Assembly (NCBI GenBank): GCA_946406195.1
Contig: CAMJJT010000001.1
Location: 62,001 to 126,000 of the forward strand
DNA length: 64,000 bases
Direction of reading: 5' to 3'
Origin: an uncultured Bacteroidales bacterium
GTDB taxonomy: Bacteria; Bacteroidota; Bacteroidia; Bacteroidales; Paludibacteraceae
Of the stretch, positions 25,627 through 33,781 are shown in pieces. Made by a program: the position numbers and the translations under genes. The notes beneath the pieces are model-generated. The model saw nothing but the letters and a program-made list of their open reading frames with translations. It ran no database searches and was not told the DNA's origin. Numbering within the stretch: position 1 is the stretch's first letter; the number at the start of each line of letters is the position of its first letter.

Positions 25627-28230
25627 TTATCTCACCGAGGTGAGTTTCTTTATTTTCTCATTCAAGTTCTTGCATTTCATCAAGTCCTCGAGGCTGAGGT
25701 GCATTCTGTAGTTCCAGAAATGACGCGGATTAGCCGGTACGTTGATACGGTCGGCGAACTGGTCTTTGAGGCGTACATCGCCGTCGATAGCCAGCCAATC
25801 CTGCAACGGCAGAATCGTCCACATAGCCGGGCTGTACATATGCTGATTGATGATGAACTCTGCAATCTCCGGCGTCATCTCCTGCGGCGCGTCACCCCAC
25901 CAACCCATCTGCTCGTTGTAGAAGCGCTGGGTAACGGCGCGATCCTCTTCCCACCATGCACGGAGCGGATTCATATCGTGCGTTCCGGTAGTGCAAACCG
26001 ATTGATACGGAGCATCTGCCGGATGCGCGAATTTAACCGTCGGATCTTTCGGCATACGTTGGATCTCCAGACTCAGGATCTGCAACTCATGCATTACGTC
26101 AGGCACACAAGCCGGTACCATTCCGAGGTCCTCGCCGCAGCAGAGCATATGGGTAGCGCCGATGAGCGTCGGTAACTTACGCATCGCCGAATCACGCCAG
26201 AACTGGGTATGGCGACGGAAGAAATACTCGTTATAGATGCGCATGAGCACCTCTTTCTGGTCGCTGTACAACTCATTGAACGAGTGGCTCTGATAGATCG
26301 AGATACGCGGATGTAACCATCCCGGACGACGCTGGTCTTCTACAAACAGCACTTCGCAATGCAGGTAAATCAATCCGTTGCAGATGTTATGTACCGCCTC
26401 CGCAGAAAGACCGGAAGCCTTGAGCTGTTTCTCGTCGCCTAACAAACGATCTGCCCATTCCTGCACTTTCAATTGCGTATCAAACTCCGGTTTGAACCAG
26501 TAGATATATCCGTCGCGGGTGTTGAGCGCATTCTGTTTTGCCCATTCGGTATCAAAACCCAGTACATCGCCGAGGAAGTTCGAGCGGATATACGGTCTGG
26601 TCATACGATCCCAATCGAGGCAAACACCTTGTGCGCACAGGTCGTCGTACGAATACGGGAGCGCCGGAACGAAATGTCCGCATAATCCCCATACATCGGT
26701 CTTGCGCATTTGCCATATACGGAAGAAACCGAGGATATGATCCACACGGTAAGCGTCGAAATAATCCTGCATCTTCCGGAAGCGCGCTTTCCACCATCCG
26801 AAACCGTCTTTCGCCATCTCATCCCAGTTATACGTCGGGAAGCCCCAGTTCTGACCGGAGATAGAGAAATCATCGGGCGGCGCACCGGCGGAAGCATCCA
26901 GATTGAACAACTCCGGATAAACAGCTGCATCTACGGAGTCCGGAGAAATACCGATAGGTATATCGCCCTTCATGGCAACGCCGATCGAGTGTGCATAAGC
27001 AACGGCATCTGCCAACTGCTTGTCCGCATGGAACTGCAGGAACTTATAGAAATCCTTGGGTTGTTTGTCGCGTTTAGCAAGGAAAGCGGCATATGGCTCC
27101 AACCAAGCATCGTTTTTCTTAATGAATGCTTTATATTCCGCGCTGTCGAAGAGCGCATCCTTGTCTTGTTTGTACAGCGCCTTGAAGAAGACCATCTTCT
27201 TGTCATACACATTCTGATAGTCCGCAAACGAGAGGGCGTTCAGCTCCGCTTTCTGCGCCTCGTATTTCTTCTTCTGCGCAGGAGTCAACTTACCCATCTG
27301 CTCGATATTGATGTATATCGGATGGAGCGCAAAGACGGAAACGGCATTGTACGGATAACTATCCAAGTTGTTATGACGAAGCGTCGTATCATTGATCGGC
27401 AGGGTCTGGATCATCTGCTGACCCGTAGCCGCAGCCCAATCCGCCATCTTCTTGAGATCTTGGAACTCACCGATACCGAATCCTTCATTGCTACGGAGCG
27501 AGAAGACAGGAACGGCAACGCCTGCTCCTTTCCATCGCGGCTGGGTACGACGGAAAGCACGGTCGTTCTGATAAATGACCTGACTCTTGTCCACGCCCCA
27601 TATCTGGCGGTTCTCACCCCATTCAGTATCTACTACCGCACCGGTTTTGAGATCATAGATGAGGTATTTATATTCCACCACATCCTGTCCTTTCACTTCG
27701 ATGTCTGCACGCCAAAGCGGAAACTCGGCGTCAGACATGATAAGACGGTTAGCGGCATCCCAGTTACCGAGTGCATCGCAGTTACCGATGATGGCTACAC
27801 CTTGGCTCGGCAGAATCTGCGGAAGATCAATGGAGAAACGGATGTTTCCCTTCGGCGCTTTCGCTTTCGCCGGCTTATGGCGCATAAAGAGCGATTTGAG
27901 AAAAGCGGTGGTATAGAACGAGTCCTCGTAAGTGCTCGCCTGCCATGCGTCGCGCACTACAATGCTCTTATCCGAAGCTTTGAGCACAAGGTGACGCGGC
28001 TCACCGGCTTCGTAGATATACTGACCCTCACCTACGCGAATAGCATATTTATACTGCACAGAGGTAGGAAAATCGCTGATAGGTACGTTCGCCTGCCAGA
28101 AATCCGTTCCCTGGCAGCTCATAACAAGCGGCGATTTCTCAGTCCAACCCAGAATCGACTCCTGCGTCTCAATCACGCAAAGAGATTGCCCGTACTCGGC
28201 ACGATAGTGAATTTGAAAATTGATGTTCAT
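25627..28230 (-). CDS. malQ: 4-alpha-glucanotransferase with two CBM20 domains
   Basis: 867 residues. Two N-terminal starch-binding CBM20 modules (about 1-110 and 128-235; AIIGNCDALGNWDAANRLIM), then the GH77 catalytic barrel (about 250-850) with FSLRSNEGFGIGEF, DIPIGISPDSVDA, YRVDHILGFFRIW (nucleophile Asp), EDLGMVPACV and GTHDMNPLRAWW. It disproportionates malto-oligosaccharides in the cytoplasm. The two-CBM20 form is typical of Bacteroidota. Single gene behind a -33/-7 promoter with a ~75-nt leader containing GATTTACGATTTAACG words. Confidence 0.95.
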   Translation of the reverse strand: MNINFQIHYRAEYGQSLCVIETQESILGWTEKSPLVMSCQGTDFWQANVPISDFPTSVQYKYAIRVGEGQYIYEAGEPRHLVLKASDKSIVVRDAWQASTYEDSFYTTAFLKSLFMRHKPAKAKAPKGNIRFSIDLPQILPSQGVAIIGNCDALGNWDAANRLIMSDAEFPLWRADIEVKGQDVVEYKYLIYDLKTGAVVDTEWGENRQIWGVDKSQVIYQNDRAFRRTQPRWKGAGVAVPVFSLRSNEGFGIGEFQDLKKMADWAAATGQQMIQTLPINDTTLRHNNLDSYPYNAVSVFALHPIYINIEQMGKLTPAQKKKYEAQKAELNALSFADYQNVYDKKMVFFKALYKQDKDALFDSAEYKAFIKKNDAWLEPYAAFLAKRDKQPKDFYKFLQFHADKQLADAVAYAHSIGVAMKGDIPIGISPDSVDAAVYPELFNLDASAGAPPDDFSISGQNWGFPTYNWDEMAKDGFGWWKARFRKMQDYFDAYRVDHILGFFRIWQMRKTDVWGLCGHFVPALPYSYDDLCAQGVCLDWDRMTRPYIRSNFLGDVLGFDTEWAKQNALNTRDGYIYWFKPEFDTQLKVQEWADRLLGDEKQLKASGLSAEAVHNICNGLIYLHCEVLFVEDQRRPGWLHPRISIYQSHSFNELYSDQKEVLMRIYNEYFFRRHTQFWRDSAMRKLPTLIGATHMLCCGEDLGMVPACVPDVMHELQILSLEIQRMPKDPTVKFAHPADAPYQSVCTTGTHDMNPLRAWWEEDRAVTQRFYNEQMGWWGDAPQEMTPEIAEFIINQHMYSPAMWTILPLQDWLAIDGDVRLKDQFADRINVPANPRHFWNYRMHLSLEDLMKCKNLNEKIKKLTSVR

Positions 28231-28306
28231 GGTTATTTTATTTACGATTTAACGATTTACGATGTACGATTTATTGGGCCATTTAGCCATTTAATCATTT
28301 CGGCTA

Positions 28307-28337
28307 CAAAATTACAACATTTTTTTGATTTACGCAA
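28307..28337 (-). promoter_or_regulatory. Promoter of malQ
   Basis: Minus strand TTG (28337-28335), N20, TAATTTTG (28314-28307). It lies just downstream of the stop of the 28339-29298 gene. The following leader (28231-28300) is made of drifting words such as ACGATTTACG and CATTTAGC. Confidence 0.8.
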
Positions 28338-28338
28338 A

Positions 28339-29298
28339 TTATTTTTCATTTTTACGTAAAAAAAACCAAACAAGGCATGGCAAGAGGGTATTCACCGCCC
28401 ATAAGATCACTCCGGCGAACGCTGCGTTCACGGAGCCGAAGATCGTAATAGCCCACGCGCCTCGCACGCCCGCTTCGGCAATCGGCACATTCGGTGTGAT
28501 GGTAATCAGGAGATAATAGATGGGTAAAAGTTGAAAGTTGAAAGTTGAAAGTTGAAAGACACCAAGCGCCCAAAGAACCAATGCCAACTGCACGCACCAG
28601 CAAAGGAGGCGAATAAGACTCTGTCCGAAAGAAACCAAGATTAGATGATGAGACACTTCCGCCCATCGTTTGAGGAGCCGCGGCGCCCAGTAGAGCGCAA
28701 GTAAGAGCAGTCCAAGCACAACGCCGACAAAGAGGTAGTAGTCCCAATCGGGTTCATAGAATCCTTCGGATCCGTCTTTTCCCATAAGGATTCCTATGCC
28801 TGCCAATCCGGCTACCACAATCGCAGCCGTCATCGTAACGCTCCCTATCGCACCCATACTCAGCACGCGGGACCAGAGACTGCTATTTGACATTTGAGAT
28901 TGGACATTTGAGATTTGGGATTCGGACATCAGCAGTCCTCTCGCCGGATATTCCCCCAACCGCCATGGCGTAATCAGTCCTGCCAGTTTGGAATAATAGA
29001 CCTGCCTATGCGCCTCAGCAAACGAAAGTCCATCATTCGCATCATTTAGCGCAGCGTCACCATTAAGCTCAGCGTCACCATTCATTAATGTTTTCCACCG
29101 CCATGCCTCCAATGCCATATTGACAGGCATCAGGGCAATGCACAGCAGCAGAGCTTCCATATGCCGCGTGTCCATCGTGCGCAGCGATGCCCAGAGCTCG
29201 GCATACTCGTCAAAAAGCATCAGCCGATAGACCAGATACACGCATGCTGCAAGCGCAACAATCCACTCGATGATATGATACAGCCGCTTTTTATCCAT
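28339..29298 (-). CDS. Integral membrane protein, LPG synthase/flippase-like
   Basis: 319 residues from Met at 29298; the upstream Met at 29310 falls in the -7 box. About eight hydrophobic helices. The pattern (LYHIIEWIVALAACVYLVYR, MALEAWRWKTL, SKLAGLITPWRLGEYPARGL, ITPNVPIAEAGVRGAWAI) fits the lysylphosphatidylglycerol synthase transmembrane family, predicted flippases for lipid-linked molecules. Three tandem-word insertions sit in frame in loop positions: NGDAELNGDAALNDAND, SQISNVQSQMSN and FQLSTFNFQL. Confidence 0.75.
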   Translation of the reverse strand: MDKKRLYHIIEWIVALAACVYLVYRLMLFDEYAELWASLRTMDTRHMEALLLCIALMPVNMALEAWRWKTLMNGDAELNGDAALNDANDGLSFAEAHRQVYYSKLAGLITPWRLGEYPARGLLMSESQISNVQSQMSNSSLWSRVLSMGAIGSVTMTAAIVVAGLAGIGILMGKDGSEGFYEPDWDYYLFVGVVLGLLLLALYWAPRLLKRWAEVSHHLILVSFGQSLIRLLCWCVQLALVLWALGVFQLSTFNFQLLPIYYLLITITPNVPIAEAGVRGAWAITIFGSVNAAFAGVILWAVNTLLPCLVWFFLRKNEK

Positions 29299-29307
29299 AA
29301 AACGCTG

Positions 29308-29355
29308 CAAATTTACTGCTTTTTTTGCATATATGCAAATATTTTACTACTTTTG
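29308..29355. promoter_or_regulatory. Divergent promoter pair sharing one -33 palindrome
   Basis: TTGCATATATGCAA at 29325-29338. Minus: TTG 29338-29336, N20, TAAATTTG 29315-29308 (membrane protein). Plus: TTG 29325-29327, N20, TACTTTTG 29348-29355 (helix-hairpin-helix protein). Same geometry as at 22151-22198. Confidence 0.88.
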
Positions 29356-29359
29356 CACC

Positions 29360-31243
29360 GTGAAACGTAGCTTTCTGCTCATAGGTTTTATGTATTTCGT
29401 GCTGATTGTTAGTGCGGAAGAATCTCCCAACTCTCAACTCTCTACTTTCAACTTAGACGACATCATCCTTGACATCTACAATGCCATAACAGAAGTGGGA
29501 GAAGCGGATTTTGAGCAGATACAGACGGATTTATATGCGTTGCATGAGCACCCGATTAACCTGAATAACACCAGCGACGAGGAGTTGCAGCAGTTGTATT
29601 TTCTTTCCCCCCGTCAGATAGACGACATCCTGCTCTATGCAGACAAACATCCCTTTGAGAGTTTATACGAACTACGGATGATTCCGAGTCTGGAGGACTA
29701 TGAGATTCGGGACATGTTGCCTTTCGTGCGCGTAGGCGCGAGTGCGCAAAATAATAAGGTATATGCGCACGAGGTGTTCAGATATGCCCGACATGAAATC
29801 ATCACACGGGTCGATGCACGCAAAATAGAGGATTTCGAAGGCTCCGATCCGATGTTTATGCAGACGCGCTATCGGTTTGATTATCAGCGGCGTGTGATCT
29901 TCGGTGGACAACTCCGCCGTCCGGCAGGAGGAGGCGCTTCGGACCTGCAGTATGGGATGTATCTGCAGTTGAGCGATTTCGGACATCTGTATCGCTTGGT
30001 GGCAGGTAATTTCCAAGCCTCGTTCGGTCAGGGACTGGTGTTCGCTCCGGTTTTTCATTCGGGTAAATCGATGTATGTGCAATCAGTAGGTCAACCCCGC
30101 GAAGGATTGCGTTATTACTCCTCCGCAGATGGCGCCGGACTGCATGGCGTGGGAGCTACTTTCCGCCATGCTTGGAACAAACAGACACGTCTGGATATCA
30201 GCGCTTTATACAGCCTCAAGCGATCCAATGACAGCATCTGGCAACATGTCATAGGAGCCAACATGACCTTGCATCATAAGCAACTGGAAGTGCAACTGAC
30301 AGCGGTGGAGAAGATTTGGTCCGACAGTATTCATCCGTATAATAATGCGAGGTATAACCGCCATTATTTCCGGGGAAACAACCAAGCGGTAGTGGGCGCC
30401 AGCGCGCGGTACAACTACGGCTGGTTCGATCTCTTCGGGGAAGTTGCAACAGCAGAGAATTATGAGCACCCTTCCCTTCAGGGAAGGGATGGGGATAGGC
30501 TTCCCCATTGGGGTTTCGGTGTCCTGGCGGGTTCGCGCTTTTATCCGGCGAACGGAGTGTCGCTGATAGCCCTCTACCGTTATTACTCACCTTTCTTCGA
30601 CAATGATTTGGGGTATGGTTTTTCGGAGACTTCGCGCATCAACGATGAGCATGGCGGATATTTGGGTATAGAACTCACGCGTTGGAAAAACTGGAAACTC
30701 AGCGGCTATGGTGATGTCTTCTATTTCAGCGGATATAAATACGGTCTGGGCGACCGGACAGGCACTATCGGCTATGACGCGATGGCGGAAGCGCAGTATA
30801 TCCGCGAGGTCTGGCGGATAGCCGCGCGACTCCGCGCACGCAAAAAAGGAGACGTATCTACCTATTCCGCTCGCTTTCAGTTCGATTGGACAAACGGAGG
30901 ATGGAGTCTGCGCACTACGGCTGACGCCAATTATGTTGCGAATTACGGTATTAGCATAGCGCAAGACATCGCCTATTCGTTTAGTTCTGTTCCGCTATCG
31001 TTGCGCGGCAGAGTTCAGTTCTTCGATGCCCGTGAATGGGCAAATCGTATTTATCTGTACGAACACGATGTGCTCTACGCTTTTTCCATTCCTGCCACAT
31101 ATGGTTTAGGTGGAAGGATGTATGTCTGTCTCCGGTGGCAGATCATCGACCAACTGGCTCTATATCTGCGCCTTAGCGAGACTCTTCGCAAGGATTCCGT
31201 TAGCCGCACAGATGTCCATTTGCTGCTCCGCGCTAAATTATAA
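29360..31243 (+). CDS. Helix-hairpin-helix protein with predicted outer-membrane barrel
   Basis: 627 residues from GTG at 29360 (MKRSFLLIGFMYFVLIVSAE), which restores a clean signal peptide; the ATG at 29333 lies upstream of the -7 box. Residues ~35-135 form tandem HhH-like helices (INLNNTSDEELQQLYFLSPR, DKHPFESLYELRMIPSLEDY). The rest is rich in alternating aromatic beta strands (GNFQASFGQGLVFAPVFHSG) ending in a barrel-like strand (DVHLLLRAKL). This is a known but uncharacterised Bacteroidota family. HPSLQGRDGDR (30467-30500) is encoded by a palindromic CCCTTCCCTTCAGGGAAGGG repeat. Nearly leaderless: GTG follows the -7 box by four bases. Confidence 0.78.
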   Translation: MKRSFLLIGFMYFVLIVSAEESPNSQLSTFNLDDIILDIYNAITEVGEADFEQIQTDLYALHEHPINLNNTSDEELQQLYFLSPRQIDDILLYADKHPFESLYELRMIPSLEDYEIRDMLPFVRVGASAQNNKVYAHEVFRYARHEIITRVDARKIEDFEGSDPMFMQTRYRFDYQRRVIFGGQLRRPAGGGASDLQYGMYLQLSDFGHLYRLVAGNFQASFGQGLVFAPVFHSGKSMYVQSVGQPREGLRYYSSADGAGLHGVGATFRHAWNKQTRLDISALYSLKRSNDSIWQHVIGANMTLHHKQLEVQLTAVEKIWSDSIHPYNNARYNRHYFRGNNQAVVGASARYNYGWFDLFGEVATAENYEHPSLQGRDGDRLPHWGFGVLAGSRFYPANGVSLIALYRYYSPFFDNDLGYGFSETSRINDEHGGYLGIELTRWKNWKLSGYGDVFYFSGYKYGLGDRTGTIGYDAMAEAQYIREVWRIAARLRARKKGDVSTYSARFQFDWTNGGWSLRTTADANYVANYGISIAQDIAYSFSSVPLSLRGRVQFFDAREWANRIYLYEHDVLYAFSIPATYGLGGRMYVCLRWQIIDQLALYLRLSETLRKDSVSRTDVHLLLRAKL

Positions 31244-31344
31244 AAAATAGTATGTCTATTAAGGGCAATAGAGCCACAAAATGTTCTAAAAGAGAACTCC
31301 GTTAGTAATTATATTTGGCAAAATAACTTTTTTAACATAAACAC

Positions 31345-31375
31345 TTGCATATATCAATAAAAATCCGTAACTTTG
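31345..31375 (+). promoter_or_regulatory. Promoter of small RNA copy 2
   Basis: TTG 31345-31347, N20, TAACTTTG 31368-31375. Confidence 0.8.
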
Positions 31376-31379
31376 CACC

Positions 31380-31537
31380 GATTTTACAAGTCACCATAAG
31401 TACCAACGGTTAAGACACTACTTTATGATGAAACAAACAACTCTATATCAGTATTTTACCACCGGGCTCACGTCCGTGGGCTTTATATAGCACGCTTAAG
31501 GAACAGGACCATAGTATGGTTTTGTTTCTTTTTTTGC
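31380..31537 (+). ncRNA. Candidate small RNA, copy 2
   Basis: Same layout and length as 13247-13405: promoter, about 155 nt, terminator (GGAACAGGACCAT/ATGGTTTTGTTTC stem, then T7, 31500-31535). Shared blocks: GTACCAACGGTTAAGACAC with TTATGATG after it, TATATCAGTATTTTACC, then CCGGGCT...GTCCGTGG. Between the blocks the copies differ, and some terminator-stem changes keep pairing. No conserved open frame. Followed about 130 nt later by a serine recombinase gene with its own -7 box. Confidence 0.62.
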
Positions 31538-31665
31538 TATTGTGCCTCGCTTAGCACGTTCAAACGACAAGCGAAACAATCGTTCCTGCACGATAATATA
31601 CAGGATATGAACATTGTAATTATGATATGAGCGAAAAAAGTTGTACCTTTGCAGCAAAAAAGCTT

Positions 31666-32268
31666 ATGAGGTACGGTTATATTCGCGTGAGTAGCGACAA
31701 ACAGACAGTTGAAAACCAACGATTTGAGATTGAGCAGTTTTGCCTTCGTGAAGGGATGTGTGTAGATGGTTGGATCGAAGAGACGGTCTCCGGCACAAAA
31801 CCTTATTCCAAACGACAATTAGGCAAACTCCTGAAACATGTGCGAAAAGGTGACCTGATCATCTGCAGCGAGTTAAGCAGGTTGGGCAGAAGTCTGTATA
31901 TGATCATGGAGATTCTGAGTCTCTGCATGAACCGCAGTTGTTCGGTCTGGACCATCAAAGACGGTTATCGCTTGGGCGATGACATCCAATCCAAAGTGTT
32001 AGCCTTTGCTTTCGGGCTGTCAGCGGAAATTGAACGGAACCTCATCAGCCAGCGCACACGCGAAGCCTTGGCGCGACTAAAAGCAGAGGGCAAGCATATA
32101 GGGAGACCGAAAGGAAGCAAGGATCGACCGGAAGTCCATCCGCTCTACGGCAAAGAGGAGTACATCCGCAAAGCCTTAGCCGCCGGCAAATCGCAGCGCC
32201 AGATTGCCCAGCACCTGCACTGCAGCCGAAGTACGTTGAGAAGATTCTTGCAAAAGAATGAAATATAG
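31666..32268 (+). CDS. Serine recombinase (resolvase/invertase family)
   Basis: 200 residues from MRYGYIRVSSDKQTVENQRF. The upstream Met at 31627 precedes the TACCTTTG box at 31644-31651 and is not the start. Catalytic Ser in YIRVSSD (about residue 9-10), the conserved SELSRLGRS motif (Arg near 70), the long E-helix after FGLSAEIERNLISQRTREAL and a C-terminal helix-turn-helix (AGKSQRQIAQHLHCSRSTLR). It resembles the Bacteroides Mpi/Tn3-resolvase-like DNA invertases that flip promoters. I found no clear pair of short inverted sites flanking a promoter nearby, so its target is unknown. Confidence 0.9.
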   Translation: MRYGYIRVSSDKQTVENQRFEIEQFCLREGMCVDGWIEETVSGTKPYSKRQLGKLLKHVRKGDLIICSELSRLGRSLYMIMEILSLCMNRSCSVWTIKDGYRLGDDIQSKVLAFAFGLSAEIERNLISQRTREALARLKAEGKHIGRPKGSKDRPEVHPLYGKEEYIRKALAAGKSQRQIAQHLHCSRSTLRRFLQKNEI

Positions 32269-32340
32269 TGCAATACATCAGCACTAAAAAACAGGATGGA
32301 AGAGAGAGAAAATAATTTAAAATAACAAACAATATGGAAT

Positions 32341-32415
32341 AGTGCCATCTCGCGGCACTTAAAATGCGGGAACGAAGTAATCGTTCGAGCGAAGCGAGAA
32401 ATGAACATTGACAAG
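32341..32415 (+). repeat. Hairpin-rich intergenic element
   Basis: A hairpin AGTGCC/GGCACT (32341-32359), a second GAACGA/TCGTTC (about 32371-32387), then GAGCGAAGCGAG and AACATTGACAAG. It resembles, in reverse orientation, 35881-35932, and shares the hairpin-then-ACATTGAC plan with 35752-35808 and 37404-37460. No gene seen between the recombinase stop and the antitoxin promoter. Confidence 0.45.
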
Positions 32416-32464
32416 TTGTAGAGTATAAAAAATGCTCCCATTTTGCACTTTTTTATTAAAAAGT

Positions 32465-32508
32465 TTGCATATATCGAAAAAAAGCAGTACCTTTGCAGTC
32501 GCAAAGGT
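32465..32508 (+). promoter_or_regulatory. Toxin-antitoxin promoter with palindromic operator
   Basis: TTG 32465-32467, N20, TACCTTTG 32488-32495. The perfect inverted repeat ACCTTTGC-AGTC-GCAAAGGT (32489-32508) covers the -7 box, a likely autoregulatory operator. The same palindrome recurs at 63351-63370. Confidence 0.75.
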
Positions 32509-32530
32509 TTAACAACAAATTTTGATAGTT

Positions 32531-32668
32531 ATGGAGCAATACCTTTATTCTGTAGAAGAGTTGCGAGCAAGCGTAGAGGAAGGCACGCGTCAAGTGGAGC
32601 GTGGTCAGTATTACACTGACGAGCAAGTTAACTGGATGTTAGAACAACGTAATCGCCAATTAGCCTGA
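32531..32668 (+). CDS. Antitoxin of a RelE/ParE-type pair
   Basis: 45 residues: MEQYLYSVEELRASVEEGTR, then QVERGQYYTDEQVNWMLEQR and the end NRQLA. Small, acidic and helical, directly before and overlapping the toxin start (TGATG). The YYTDEQ element near residues 27-32 resembles YYTADE of the antitoxin at 63390-63533. It probably neutralises the toxin and represses the operon through the palindrome over the -7 box, though no obvious DNA-binding fold is visible. Confidence 0.78.
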   Translation: MEQYLYSVEELRASVEEGTRQVERGQYYTDEQVNWMLEQRNRQLA

Positions 32669-32979
32669 TGCGTATCATTTGGTCTGATAGAGCGTACGTT
32701 CGCCGCCAAGCTATCGAGGACTATATATTGTTCTCGTTTGGTTTTGCCGCGCATGCAGATTATGTGGAAGCTATTGAGGAGTGGAAAAAGACAGTTTTGG
32801 AGAATCCTCAAATAGGTAAAGTAGAACCATTATTGGAAGGTATGCGGAAAGAATATCGCAGTTATGTTATCTCAGAACTGACCAAATGTATATATTACAT
32901 AGAGAATGACTTCATAGTTATTGTTGATTGGTGGGATACCCGTCGCGGAATTAAAACACTAACGCAAGGTTTGCAATAA
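32668..32979 (+). CDS. RelE/ParE-family toxin
   Basis: 103 residues: MRIIWSDRAYVRRQAIEDYI, a helical hairpin, then FIVIVDWWDTRRGIKTL at the end. The fold order (beta, two helices, three beta strands) and the C-terminal WDTRR are as in RelE/ParE toxins, which cut mRNA on the ribosome or poison gyrase. The frame is complete. Coupled to the antitoxin by a one-base overlap. Confidence 0.8.
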   Translation: MRIIWSDRAYVRRQAIEDYILFSFGFAAHADYVEAIEEWKKTVLENPQIGKVEPLLEGMRKEYRSYVISELTKCIYYIENDFIVIVDWWDTRRGIKTLTQGLQ

Positions 32980-33048
32980 ACACCTATTCTTTTATACTCT
33001 ACAAGTTTCTGGTCCGAAGGATTGGAAACTTTTTTTCTTGTCGTATTA

Positions 33049-33077
33049 GTCCAAAATGACCAAAAATGATCCCAAAA
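33049..33077 (+). repeat. Interspersed 28-bp repeat, copy 2
   Basis: Core TCCAAAATGACC and AAAAATGATCCC, matching 7436-7464. It lies in the 250-bp gap after the toxin; the gap otherwise shows no gene. Confidence 0.6.
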
Positions 33078-33232
33078 GCTTCCACAGATGGGACAGATTG
33101 GACGGATTTAAGAAGAGAGAAAAGTTAAAAATGGAGATCACAAATTGTGATGTCCAAAATAGAGAGAAAAGAATTTAAAACAACAAACATTATGAAAGTT
33201 GTGCCCGACACGGACAAAAGGGCAGAAAAGTT

Positions 33233-33652
33233 ATGATACATCATTACTTTAATATAAAGGAAATGTTATCTATCCAAAAAGATCAACTAGGGCACATTGA
33301 TGTAGAAGGGATATACTGCTATATCTTCAATATGATTAATGCAAATGTTAGCTTTGGTAATAAAAAAGATAAATACGTTATCAATTTTAGCAAAATTGCT
33401 CTTAGAGGTCATGCTGTTGGTAAATTTGTTTGGTACTTAAATCAGTATTTTGACAACGAGATTTTAGATAAAATTATTTTCACTAACATCTCGGTGAATC
33501 AATACCGTCAATTGTTTGTATCGTCGATGTCATATAATCAACAAGTATATAAAGAGATGGAGAAAAAGTCACAAGATGTTGAGCAATTCATGGCAGATAG
33601 ACCGCAGATAAAAGAGCAATTTGACTCGTTAACTAAAAGAATGGGCAAATAA
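33233..33652 (+). CDS. Hypothetical protein, AT-rich
   Basis: 139 residues, first codons ATGATACATCATTAC (MIHHYFNIKEML). No domain recognised. Pattern of alternating strands and helices with a Lys/Glu/Asp-rich helical tail (YKEMEKKSQDVEQFMADRPQ). Codon use is much more AT-rich than the core genes, as expected for acquired DNA. No signal peptide, so cytoplasmic. A leader of AACAACAAACATTATG type precedes it by about 40 nt. Confidence 0.6.
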   Translation: MIHHYFNIKEMLSIQKDQLGHIDVEGIYCYIFNMINANVSFGNKKDKYVINFSKIALRGHAVGKFVWYLNQYFDNEILDKIIFTNISVNQYRQLFVSSMSYNQQVYKEMEKKSQDVEQFMADRPQIKEQFDSLTKRMGK

Positions 33653-33781
33653 GTTATTGGCTATAGGTTATTGGGTTAGCCTATAGTCACAAAAGTACAA
33701 CTGCAAGTACTTTAAAAATGGCAGAAACGACCTTTGACATAGTGAGAATAAAATTAACAAACAAAAAGAGATAAAAACGGC

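Noticed and set aside
26710..28359. 549-codon open frame on the plus strand
   Set aside because: Fully antisense to malQ, whose domains and promoter are clear; composition of the antisense frame is Arg/Ile-rich with no motif.
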